Shown here: piece by piece, positions 45,601 to 56,220 of the stretch
Layout: every line of letters begins with the position of its first letter
Position numbering within the stretch: the stretch's first letter is position 1
Source of the DNA: Muraenolepis orangiensis
Taxonomy: Eukaryota > Chordata > Actinopteri > Gadiformes > Muraenolepididae
Direction of reading: 5' to 3'
DNA length: 64,000 bases
NCBI GenBank assembly: GCA_027704905.1
Contig: CM050999.1
Span: forward strand, 925,859 to 989,858
Notes under the pieces: model-generated
Database searches by the model: none
The model's input: the letters and a program-made list of their open reading frames with translations, nothing else
Told to the model about the DNA's origin: nothing
Position numbers and translations under genes: made by a program

Positions 45601-47839
45601 GGCTGAATGGATGTTTAATTGGTCTCTTAAGGTGGAACTGAAACAAAATAGGGAGCAAAGGTCAATGTACGTATGTGTGTCCACTCGTAGTCACTAGTCA
45701 AGTCAAGTGAAGGCAATTTTTTTTGTATAGCCCTTAATCACAGTTACAGTCTACAAAGAGCTTACTATGTATCGTACTATGCATCGTACTATAGTACAAT
45801 TTCTTCCTAAGTGGATCACATGCTTTTAAACGTTTTCACTCTTTCACCACTAGGGTGCAGCCATGATGGATTTACACACAAACGGAGTCACCAGAGTGAC
45901 TGCTGATAAGACACAGTCTGAGTCACCAGAGTGACTGCTGACAGGACACAGTCTGAGTCACCAGAGTGACTGCTGACAGGACACAGTCTGAGACACCATA
46001 GTGACTGCTGACAGAGGCATGGAATCATCAGAGAACAAAGATCTTCACCCCAGGGTGCATTACACCAAGTTGTGCGCTTCTGTTTCTCTTCAATCTGAAA
46101 CGGTTAAGGTACCAGTACCCTTAATTACGGGTAGCCTGAGGCCAATGCCGTTTGAGACCATTCATACTAAATCGACATTCTTTACCCTAAAGGTCCATTA
46201 CATCTGGCGTCATGTCAGTATATTGTGGAGTTGACTTACACACTGGAAGAGAGGGAAGATTCTCGTATCCTCCAACAGCACACCAATAGCTTTCTTTAGA
46301 GTTAATCTCGCCACTGTAGTACATTCCAGTATTTATATACTGTCTACTCCTGTACCAGAGGTAGACAGGACTAGCAGTTAGAGCACACATACTGTGACAT
46401 TTAAGCTCTTGATGGGGAGGATTGGTCTGGACCTGGAGATCTGGGTCAGAGAACAAATGAAGTCAAAGATCATTCAGATTACACACAGATACATACAGAC
46501 ACATACACACATATACACACATATACACACACACAGAAACACACACACACACACATACTTATGTACGCACACACACACAGATACACACACACACACGTTT
46601 TGCAATAGACGTGTTAATAATAAGTTAGTTACCGGTCACAGTTAATATCACTCCAGGGCTACCAGTATATCTCCCATTCGGTTGGTTTGTTATGAACTTA
46701 AACTTGTACACAGCAGAGTCACTCTGTGTCAGGTGTTTGATACTCAGGGTACACACTTCCTCACAGCTCGACCGGGCAGACCAACAGCTTGTCTCCACAC
46801 AGCTGTATTCAACACGATCTGTATAGTCTTTATCTTGTTTCAGATCAAACGGCTGATTGCTGCGTTCTTTAGTAAACCACAGTCTTTCCTTCACTTTGGT
46901 CGGGATTCTCTCAATATATTGAGGGTATTCAAAGGAGCTTCTGATGTTAACCGTTGATCCTCTTAATGCGCAGATATTACTAGATGTGTAGGTGACATTC
47001 CAGCCATCATTACCGTGTAGCGCTGTAAAAAACAAACACATCTCATTGAGAATAAACAAGACACTTTCTCAGTCAAGACACAACAAGCAGCTGATGGAGT
47101 GGATGATCACAAGAGACATAAAGTGGATGGAGGATGTTGGGTGGAGCTGGAAACGACAGATGCTGACCACTGAGCTGTGAGAGGAATGAGTGATAGAGAT
47201 AGTGAAAGAGAGAGATAGAGATAGTGATAGTGATAGAGACTGTTATATAGCTAGTGATATAGAGAGATAGTAATATAGCTAGTGATATAGATTATGATAG
47301 TGATAGAGATAGTGACAGAGGTAGAAATAGAGATGAGATAGTGATGCAGCTAGTGATGGAGATAGTGATAGACATAGTGATAAAGATAGTAAGTGATATA
47401 GATAGTGATATACTTTTAATAGGAATTAAATCAACCCATCAATGTTGCATAGATTTAACAGAAGTTACATAGCAACCAGGAAATGGCCAACACATCTGTT
47501 TTGTCATCTCAAATGCAACATAATGTAATGCAATGTAAACTATAATAATGAGCAGAATATTGTTCTCTGAAACAATTAGAACACAACATTGACTATATGA
47601 GGCTGTAGTAATTGTTCTATTTGTTTGGTCTTCTAAACAAAACACAGCTGTCAAGGTCCATTCTGTAGATGTCACATGTAGTTACAACACCGTTGTTTCA
47701 CCCTCTCCTCAGCCTCAGTTGCTTGCATGTCATGTTACAGATTGAACCAGTTCAACTAAATGTTCATTGTGTAAGTGTACCAACCTGGTACTGACAGAAG
47801 GAAAGCTAGAAGTCCTCTGGCTGCTGATCTAAGATTCAT
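41862..47839 (-). CDS. CD22/Siglec-like inhibitory receptor, block B (most complete copy)
   Basis: Eleven phase-consistent exons: signal 47785-47839; V-set 46633-47022; second Ig 46240-46440; five C2-type Ig exons 44951-45217, 44519-44779, 43984-44244, 43434-43709, 43002-43262; TM 42615-42696; stop-transfer 42414-42474; tail 41862-42011. All Ig exons are multiples of three. The layout (V-set, then C2 domains, TM, ITIM tail) is that of CD22/Siglecs, B-cell inhibitory lectins that sit in the plasma membrane. The tail keeps one ITIM (LHYANI) and then stops early, losing the VLYSLV ITIM of block 0. Other single-copy Ig receptors (Fc receptor-like) are possible, but the V-set favours CD22-like. 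Functional status is open. Confidence 0.85.
42236..42362. repeat. 33-35-bp G-rich intronic repeat with GGGGCGTGGCC
   Basis: Four units 'gggggcgtggcctcgggggtagctc' lie between the tail and stop-transfer exons; block 0 has three (9870-9966). The core resembles Sp/KLF GC boxes. Confidence 0.8.
42414..42696 (-). CDS. TM and stop-transfer exons, block B receptor
   Basis: The TM exon (42615-42696, 82 nt) reads YLVRTVAVLLVTILLLLFLW. It is 18 nt shorter than in block 0 (fewer Ser codons), and has an Arg near the outer edge where block 0 has Gly. The next exon (42414-42474) is the basic RRKSASRK segment. A (GA)n tract lies in the intron between the receptor's TM and stop-transfer exons. Confidence 0.85.
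42533..42604. repeat. (GA)n microsatellite
   Basis: Pure GA run in a receptor intron, longer than in block 0. Confidence 0.95.
45218..46239 (-). other. Intron with 35-bp tandem repeat, block B receptor
   Basis: Four 35-bp units start at 45885, 45920, 45955 and 45990, each containing GTCACcagaGTGAC or a variant. No exon seen in this 1-kb intron. Confidence 0.8.
46633..47022 (-). CDS. V-set domain exon, block B receptor
   Basis: A 390-nt exon. Cysteines sit in the B strand (NICALRGSTV) and E strand (EVCTLSI) with none in the F strand (DSAVYKFKF), the Siglec-type intra-sheet pattern. The position aligned with the sialic-acid-binding Arg of Siglecs reads Lys in YKFKF. It is the only whole V-set exon in the window; in block A most of it is deleted. 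Confidence 0.8.
47203..47412. repeat. GATA/GATAGT simple repeat in receptor intron 1
   Basis: Degenerate 'gatagtgatagagatagtg' repeats between the signal and V-set exons. The whole stretch is absent from block A, inside the deletion that removed the V-set exon. Confidence 0.9.
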
Positions 47840-48661
47840 AGCTTGTTTCTCTCAGTGTGTTGTTCAGAGATCTCTTCGACAACACATGCAGGTCAAAACT
47901 AAAAACATAAAAAGGAGAAAAACTTAATATTTTCACTGAGATAAGCATAATATTATTATTATACTTTTTAATGAATCTCTATAACATCAGTTGGTTATTG
48001 AACATATGTTTGTATGTTACACAATACAATTAAAGTTAAGACTTACTGTAAGGACGAAGCTGCTGTTGCAGAAAGTGTGGTAATTGGTTAACCTTTTGTC
48101 CATGTTGACTTCCTCTTGGTGGTGGTGGTCCACCGGTGCCTAGTGTCACCACAGCTTGATTGGTTGAATGTCTTACTATAGGCTGTACCAACACAGCACT
48201 CAAGTTCCATACACGCCACTACTGCAAGTTGTGAATACTATTTGATATTCTCATCATGTATCAAACTCCTTTGTCAACAGTTTTTAAGCAGAATCACCAC
48301 CTAACCTGGTCAATTAACAGAGATGGAAAATGGATTTGTAATAGTATGTATAAAAACAGGTATAACAGAACGTATAGAGTATGTATGCAATATGTGCAGA
48401 ATTAAAGGTATATATATGCAGGTAATTAAACACATCCATGTGAAATGAATGTAGGTATTTTCATTCATTCATATTTACAACATTCCGAGTACAGTCATTT
48501 CAGGTTCAGTAGGTTCAGAAATATAAAAGTGGATTGACTCTCCATTATATTGGGCATCATACTTCATAACTGTTATCAACATCTTCTTTCAGGATCTCAT
48601 CCAAGGTGTAGATGAAGCTTTTAAAGTATACAAGTGAAATGAACGCCTTTATCGTAAGCTA

Positions 48662-48705
<44 letters not shown>

Positions 48706-48857
48706 TGTGTGTGTGTGTGCTGGAGAGCCTCAGTGTAAAGCAGGTCACACACCAGACGAGCCACCAAGCCTGACACTAAGGATTCCTGTTTAATACAATG
48801 GATTTAATATAACTTACAGAGTGAGTGCTCTCATTGGCAATGAAATACTAACGTATG
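47840..48857. other. 5' flank of the block B receptor
   Basis: Contains sequence matching the 5' flank of block A (to about 48.19 kb), a stretch of about 470 bp not seen elsewhere in the window (48.19-48.66 kb), and a (TG)n run (48664-48719). A promoter is expected next to the signal exon, but no clear core element is visible. Confidence 0.6.
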
Positions 48858-48985
48858 GGCGTTCAAGATCAAGTAGTAGAACCAGAGGAACATAACCCAT
48901 TGAAGAGCAAGTAGTGGAACCAGAGGAAGGAACATAACCCATTTAAGATCGAATAGTGGAACCAGAGGAACCAATTCATGGATAT
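48858..48985. repeat. 38-bp minisatellite, short allele-like copy
   Basis: Only about three units, one with a 4-bp insertion (about 48927). It is flanked by the same sequence as the 32-unit array at 25.25 kb. Confidence 0.88.
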
Positions 48986-49264
48986 GCTTATCAAAACCAC
49001 TTAGGAATAGAAGTCATTGTTGAACAGCAGGCGAATAAATCATACATCATAACTGGAGTCTGATACCTGATTTCCAGCCCTCATTATTAGTATTTAGAGC
49101 TCTTTGGCATATTTACCCTAGTTTAAACATTGAATTACATGCCAATACCCCACTCTGAGCAAGCTGGCCAGAACATATCTGTGTACCCCTGCAACCAACT
49201 CACAACCAGTGTTTTGATACGTTAAGAATCTATTTGGATGTGTTTGTTCCTCATAACTTGTGTA

Positions 49265-50520
49265 TTAACACATTTTTTAGAATAGAGTGTGTGTGTCATC
49301 TTCTTTATTAAGTCTTGAAAGCCACAGCTAGGAGTTGAGTCGTTCCCCTCAGATGAAGATTGTCCAGTCCAGTTCCTCTTCGTAGTTCTCAGTTAGTTTT
49401 TGTTTGTGATACAAGATTTTTTGTATTGGCCATTTGCAACAAGTACAATGGAATGCTTACTCCCCATTCCCTCCCGCAGTATGTAGGTGTCACTCATCAT
49501 TGGTTAAGAAGTTATTTAAATAATAGGTTTCAATATGTAAACATTAATAATACAGAATCACATCTTAGAAGAGTAACTTGTGGTGTTCCACAGGGTTCCG
49601 TATTGGGACCCAAGTTATTTATACTCTATTTAAATGATATTTTTACTTTGCTGATGATACTAATTTACTTTGTTTAGCGGAGGACATAAAATAATTATTG
49701 AAAACAGTAGAAAGGGAATTGATAAAGTTAAAGAAATGGTTTGATAGGAATACGTTGTCTCTTAATGAAAACAAAACTAAATGTACGGTATTTGGTGGTG
49801 TTCCTACCGACTGTGAAAATAAACTGAATTTAAATGGAACCGAAATTGAAAGAGTATATGAAACAAAATTCTTAGGTGTGATTATAGATCACAAACTCTG
49901 TTGGAAGCCACATATACAATATATCAAAGGTAAATTAGCCAAATCTGTTGGCATTCTGTACAAAACAAGGGAGCTGTTTAATCAGAAATGTTTGCATATA
50001 TTGTATTTTTCACTTGTTGTGCCATACATGTCATATTGTGTTGAGGTCTGGGGGAATGTTTATAAAACAAATATATATCCTATTATTAAACTACAGAAAA
50101 GAGCTATTAGAATAATAAACAAAGCTAGTTACCTTGAATCGACAAATCCATCATTCATAAAGTCCTGCACATTAAAATTTGTAGATATGGTGTACATAAA
50201 AACCTTGGAAATAATTTTTCGTGCTAAGAGTAAAAGCCTACCAGTTTGTATTCAATGTCTCTTTCAACCAAGAGAAGGAAAGTATAATTTAAGAGGGTTG
50301 TGTATTCTTAAAACATGTAAAAAGGTAAGAACTAATGTAAAAGCTAGATGTGTTTCAATTTTGGGAGTTAAATTATGGAATAGCCTTAGTGACGGGTTGA
50401 AGTTGTGTACTTCTCAGGGGAGATTTAAAAAAGCCTTAAAGGATAAAATAATTCAGGAGTACAGTTTTGAGTAAAACATCAAACATTTGTTTTTTTCTTT
50501 AAAAAAAAAAAAAAAAATTA
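49265..50520 (+). pseudogene. Jockey/CR1-type LINE, RT C-terminal half
   Basis: Frames 49360-49677 and 49698-50474 encode RT pieces HHWLRSYLNNRFQYV, VPQGSVLGPKLFILYLND, then LSLNENKTKCTVFG and KFLGVIIDHKLCWKPHI. The catalytic FADDTNLL is in another frame just before 49660, so a frameshift breaks the active site, and a stop follows. It ends with an A-run (about 50502) and has a 5'-truncated start. The left junction (49264) interrupts block spacer sequence. Confidence 0.85.
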
Positions 50521-50700
50521 TATCTTGCAGCATATTTTAAGTTTTTCTTTCTTATATTAAAATATATTTCGTTTTTAAGAATTTGTAAAGGATAGGCAAA
50601 AATAAGCATGTGCTTCAGCCTATTCCTTTTTTTCGGTAGTTGATTTTGGATTTTGTGTGTGAGCTTGCCTTGAATATGTAAATTTGTGATTTTCTATTTT
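50521..50700. other. LINE 3' flank before the copia copy
   Basis: AT-rich sequence with 'aataagcatgtgcttcagcc', perhaps the LINE 3' UTR. No gene seen. Confidence 0.5.
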
Positions 50701-53297
50701 TAGAAAGCGGAGTCGTCAGACAACGTAATGAAAATGTATGCGAGACCAGGCCAGGGACCCGGCAAGACAAATGCTAATGACCTAAGAAGCGAGGACCCCA
50801 GCATGGTGTGTCGGCACAAAAGGTCACAGGGCAAAAGCATGTCGACGAAAGACATGGTGTAAAAACTGCAAGAGCAACACACACCAGGACTCTACGTGCA
50901 GACGGAAAGATATACAGGATGGTGTCTGGAAAAAAGACAGATTTTCTCTTCAAAGCAAGTAACGTGGAGAGCCGACCATGGAAGCCACCGGACAACGTCC
51001 AGACTAGAGGCCTCATGGTGGATGCGGGGGCCACATCCCACATCATCAATGACATCAGGAAATTCAAGAGCTTCGACGACACATTCCAGCCCGGTGCGCA
51101 TTCAGTGGAGCTGGCAGACGGGACCAAATGCAGTGGAGTCGCACAGCGAAGGGGAGATACGATTGTGTTCTTGTTCGACGAAACTGGACAACAAGTCAGC
51201 GCAATGCTACGTGGAGCGTTGTATATGCCTTCATACCCCCAAGACATCTTCTCAGTTGCAACAGCAACAGACAAAACAGCCACCGCCATCTTTAGGAAAG
51301 GAGAAAGCGTCATGACAAGCCGAGACGGTACAATGTTTGACATCCATGAGTATTGCAAATTGTTTTACCTTCATACAATTTCTAACAATTTTTGGGTCAT
51401 TTAAATTACGAAGATGTACAACAATTACAAGAAGTAGTAGAAGGCATGGAAATAAAAGGCAGGGCCATCAGACCAGTCCACTTATGTGAAACATGTACAC
51501 AAGGCAAGTTTATCCACACCAGAAACAGAGACTCAGATAGGAGAGCAGAGAAGCCCCTACAGACCTAGCCGGTCCTATGCAAACCAAGTCCATAGAGGGA
51601 CATAGATATGCACAGACGATTACTACTTAAATGTTCCTAGCCGACATAGCGTTTACAAGCAAGTGTTTGCAGGCACTGTTAAACAAGAACAGGATTAGAC
51701 ACAAAACATCTGCGCCTTATACGGATCACCAAAATGGAACGGCAGAAAGAGGCTGGCGAACACTTTTTGAAATGGGCAGATGTTAGAAAGCCAGTTACCT
51801 AATAGGCTGTGGAATCATGCAGTCCAGACAACAGCCCATGTAAGGAATAGGTGCTAAAGCAGACGCACAAAACAGACACCATACTAAATGTTAACTGACA
51901 GGAAGCCAAATGTGTCCAAAATGCAGAAGTTTGGATCTGAGTGCTTCACATACAGACAAGAGAAGGGGACGATTGACTCTAGCTGTGACCAAGGTGTTTT
52001 TGTAGGCTATGACAAAAAAAGCCCAGCTTACTTAGTGTACTACCCAAACGAAGAGAGGGTTAAGAAACACAGGTTGGTAAAATGTATGACTAAGACAGCT
52101 AAGGCAAAAAGCGGTACAAGATAATCTAATTCTACACCAAATGGACGTCAAGACAGCTCTGCATGCACCGATAGACTGTGAAATATATGTAGAGCAACCA
52201 GTAGGTTATGAGAAGAAGACAAATACAGGTGAAAATGTAGTTTGTAAGCTCAGAAATGATTGTGTGGTTTGAAGCAGTCAGGCAGGATGTGGAACACAAT
52301 GTTACATACACACTTAAGTGAAGAGGATTTTGTGCAAAATCCTGCTGACCACTGTGTGTATTCAAAAGAGAAACATAGTGAAAAGGTCATCATAATCATA
52401 TTGGTTGACAATCTGATAATTGCAGCCAGTAATGAGAAAGCACTGAAAGATATCAAAATAATGCTAACTGCTAAGTTTAAAATTAAAGACTTAGGCAAAC
52501 TGAAATACGTCCTGGCTATTGACTTTGATCAGACAGAAGGTTGTATAAAAATGACACAGGGAAGGTATGTAAACTAAATACTACAGAAGTTTGACATGCA
52601 AGACTGCAAACCAAGAGAAACCCCCTGTGAGCAAAAGCTAGAGTTCACTGAATATGCTGTAAAAATTAAAGAACCCAAAATGTACAGGGAGGCAGTAGGG
52701 AGCTTGATCTATTTATCCACTTGCACTAGACCTGATTTGGGCTTGGTAGTGAGTAAGCTGTCTCAATACTTCGCTGAGCCAACAGAGGAACACTGGCTCA
52801 CAGTAAAACATGTACTCAGATACCTAAAAGGGACAACAGAAAAAGAGTTATGCTGCAGGAGTGACAAAGATAAGCTAGGCCTACGCGTATACACAGATGC
52901 TGATTGTGCAGCTGATGTGACAGACAGGCGCAGCACAACAGGGTACTGTGTCAGTCTAAGTGAGAGCAGTTCTTTGATCTCGTGGAAGTCAAGAAAACAA
53001 CCAACAGTGGCTCTTTCCACATGTGAAGCAGAATACATGTCTCTGGCTTCAGCCAGAGACATGTATTCTGCATTGTATACTGTGCATGTACTATGCACAG
53101 ACAAAAGTGTATGAGGATAATTAGGGCACCATAGCCATAGCAAAGAAGAGCAGGCAGAGATGCAAGCACATTGACATAATGTATAATTGCATAAGGGAAA
53201 TTGTGAATGGAGGAAAAGTGATGTTGCAGATATGTTAACAAAACCTGTAACCAAGTTCAAGTTACAGACATTTGCCAGAGATGTTTGGTACTTAAAG
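50701..53297 (+). pseudogene. Ty1/copia gag-pol copy, decayed
   Basis: Domains in order: a zinc knuckle CKNCKSNTHQDSTC (50858-50899); protease DAGATSH (frame 50808-51404); pre-integrase HLCETCTQGKF (about 51480); integrase C-terminal part KFGSECFTYRQEKG and VFVGYDKKSPAYLVYY (51888-52124); RT second half CGLKQSGRMW and IILVDNLIIA, where the catalytic YVDD has become LVDN (52260-52577); RNase H YTDADCAADVTDRRST and CEAEYMSLASA (52596-53114). Stops, frameshifts and a large gap in integrase and RT make it inactive. It is the fuller sister of the 12.94-kb copy. Confidence 0.88.
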
Positions 53298-54126
53298 GAG
53301 ACCTTGGTGTGGTGGTAGATGTCCAGCTGTCCTGCAATGCCAACGTCACCGCGGTGGCCCGATCTTGCAGAATTGCCCTCTACAACATCCGCAGGATCCG
53401 GCCCTTCCTCACACGTGAAGTGGCGCAGATCCTGGTCCAAGCGCTCGCCATCACCCGCCTCGACTACTGCAACTCTCTCCTGGCGGGACTCCCCGCCTCT
53501 GCAATCAAGCCCCTCCAACGCATCCAGAACGCAGCAGCACGCCTGGTATTCAACCTACCAAAATTCTCCCACGTGACCCCCCTCTTCCGCGATCTCCACT
53601 GGCTTCCGGTAAATGCTCGCATCAAGTTCAAGACTCTGGTGCTGACCTTTAGGGCAGTCAATGGAACTGCCCCAGCCTACCTCCAGGCGTTGGTCAAGCC
53701 CTACATCCCAGCCGGAGCGCTCCGCTCAACTTCTGCCAGGCGACTTGTTCGACCTTTCACTGCTGACAACCAAGCATCGCTACTTCCAAGACCCAGCTCT
53801 TCACGGCTCTGGCTCCACAGTGGTGGAATTAACTCCCGTCTCATGTCAGGGCGGCAGAGTCCCTCGCCAGCATCCGCAAGAGACTCAAGACCCACCTGTT
53901 CAGAGTCCACCTAGACTCTCCATGAACCCTCCTTCACCTTTGTGAACCCCTAACTTGCTTAAGTCCTGACATTAATAGCTCTTAGCATGTTGGATATTCT
54001 AGCAAGTGTATATCCTTAATGTTGATAACACGCTCTTATCACAGCTACTTAAGCAGGTGACCTGGCAGTACAAAATTGTGTTATTCATCTTGTTAATATG
54101 AATGCTTGTGAACTGCTCTATTTTTA
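53298..54126 (+). pseudogene. CR1/L2-like LINE 3' fragment inside copia 3' region
   Basis: The frame 53285-53914 encodes RT C-terminal sequence ITRLDYCNSLLAGLPASAI, RIQNAAARLVFNLPKFSHV, LFRDLHWLPVNARIKFK and GTAPAYLQALVKPYIPAG. Relative to the copia copy in block A, it replaces about 215 bp (13581-13795). Its 3' tail is cut before the usual terminus, so it is not a simple insertion. Confidence 0.85.
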
Positions 54127-54994
54127 TGTTTGTCACCTGAGTCACGAAGAGCATGTGAGGCTTGCACGCCTCAGTGTGTCTGTTCATGGGCAAGTTCATG
54201 TGAGACAACTAAATAAATCCGCCGGACGGCTAAACAAGTATAACAGTGTATATAAGTGTATATAAAACAAGTATAATGTGTCTTACGCAGGAAACCGCTG
54301 AGTTAAACACTCATCGCCAAATTGAATTGTTTAATATTTTATAAGAACAAAAAATATAGATTACCTGAGATGAAATGATGGCTACACACACGGGGAGACT
54401 AACTAACAACTAATTGGATCTGGTCTCTGCTTGTAAGCCTCTAACAAAGAAAACAAGCTCTCCTCTTCTTAAAAGCACCACATAGATTTTCAACAGATAA
54501 ATAAGGCTTGAGTTACTTAAAATAACATTAATCATGTTTGCAGTAATAACACATTCTACATAAATGATTTAAATATTTTTTACATGAAACAATCCCAGTG
54601 GTTAAAGTGTCCTGTGGATAAAAAATATTTATACCATGTACATATACATATATATATACGCATATATATTAGTTTGATTATGCACAACAAAATGCGTAAA
54701 TGCCATTTTCTAACTAATAATAATTTAACTAATTAACATAATTTAACTAAGCCCCTTAGTTGTGAAAGTTGTTATCTTCATTAATGACATACATTTCGAT
54801 TGTATTCGTAATGTTTATTATTAAACATTTACTAAAATACATTAACCCTCAATAGAGAACAAAAAAAACCAGGATACTGAGGATTACTGTCCTGGTAAAA
54901 AACTACGAGACATCAAAATACACATGATTCAGAACACATAAACACATCATAAACTGAGGACAAGAGAGGGCTTGGATCACTGCTGTACATTTAG
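54127..54994. other. Copia LTR remnant and start of block C spacer
   Basis: 54134-54260 matches the copia 3' end at 13.80-13.93 kb, then spacer collinear with block A follows. The Rex3 target is uninterrupted at 54584-54595. No gene. Confidence 0.75.
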
Positions 54995-55399
54995 TCAAGT
55001 CAAGTTTATTGTCAATTCACAGTTTACACAAGTATAAAGCAGTGGTGTGAAAATCTTATGTGCAATACCCGACGACAGACAGCAGTTATAAAAATTAGAT
55101 AAAAAAAGAATAAAAATACAATAAAATAGAATAGAATAAAGTTAAAAAATAAAAATAAAAATGCAATTTATAAAATGCAATATATCGGCACAGAAAAAGA
55201 GCAATATGTATATATAAATCAATGTAATAAAATCTACATTGTTATATGCTATACGCCCTTGTTCAGCAGCCTGATGGCCTGACTGTGGAAGCTATCTCTG
55301 AGTCTATTTGTACGGAACTTGATACTGCGGTATCGCCTGCCTGACGGTAAAAGTTAATACAGTTCATGCAAATTTCCATGGGTCCAGCGTGGCAGGTAT
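54995..55399 (-). mobile_element. L2 LINE 3' end, minus strand, block C copy
   Basis: Same insertion, orientation and end points as at 15678-16080, showing descent from one event before A and C separated. Confidence 0.8.
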
Positions 55400-56220
55400 C
55401 ACTTTCACCAAGAGTGACAACACAGTGAAAAGAGTCGAGAATTGTTAACAACTCAATGGAAACACATTGTAAATGTTACCTGGTGGGGAGCATTCAGAAC
55501 TAAATATAAATGGATTGAGTTGTCATGGTTAACAAATAACTATCCGATATGGCCGCTAGGTGAATAATGTATCAGTACCCTGCTATATAAAATATAAATA
55601 TAAAATACACAATATTTAGTGAATTAACATGCGTAGGCTACCATGTCCTGCCCTAATCTATAGCCTAATACGTTTGACTGGATACGTCACACTTCAACAT
55701 TAAACTCACTGTGTAGGCCGCGGTGTACCCTGCTCGCTCTGGACAGGAAAAAGCAGGTTCAAAACTCAGCCGTGACCAGCCGAGCTCCGCTGTGGGCCTC
55801 TGAGATTTGGGCCGTGTATTAGATTATTATTTTGGGGTATTTCATGCCTCCCATCACAGGCGTACCATGACGGGTCTGAAACAGATCCAGCCTGTCTGGC
55901 GGGGGGGAAATATCTCCAATCCAAACAACAACAACTGACACGTTCAAGTTTCTTACAGTTCCCACGGACACCTGGTGAGGATTCAAACTTTAGTTTTAAA
56001 CCCTTTTTTTCCACCTCCATTTGCTTTCAACGAAACGCCAAACTCTTCTTGTACTTTTCACAGTTGTAGCGATTTTGATCTAGTTGCATATCAGTTGAAG
56101 TCCCTTCCAGCTCGTCCTTGTGTCCTCCTGTCTACTGGTAAAGGCCAGGCCTCCCCGGCTCCCCCTGGTGGAGGGACATGGTGTAGACGAGACGACCTCG
56201 ACCTCTGATCCACCAGCCCA
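55400..56220. other. 3' flank of block C iASPP
   Basis: Collinear with 16.08-16.93 kb. No gene seen. Confidence 0.6.
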
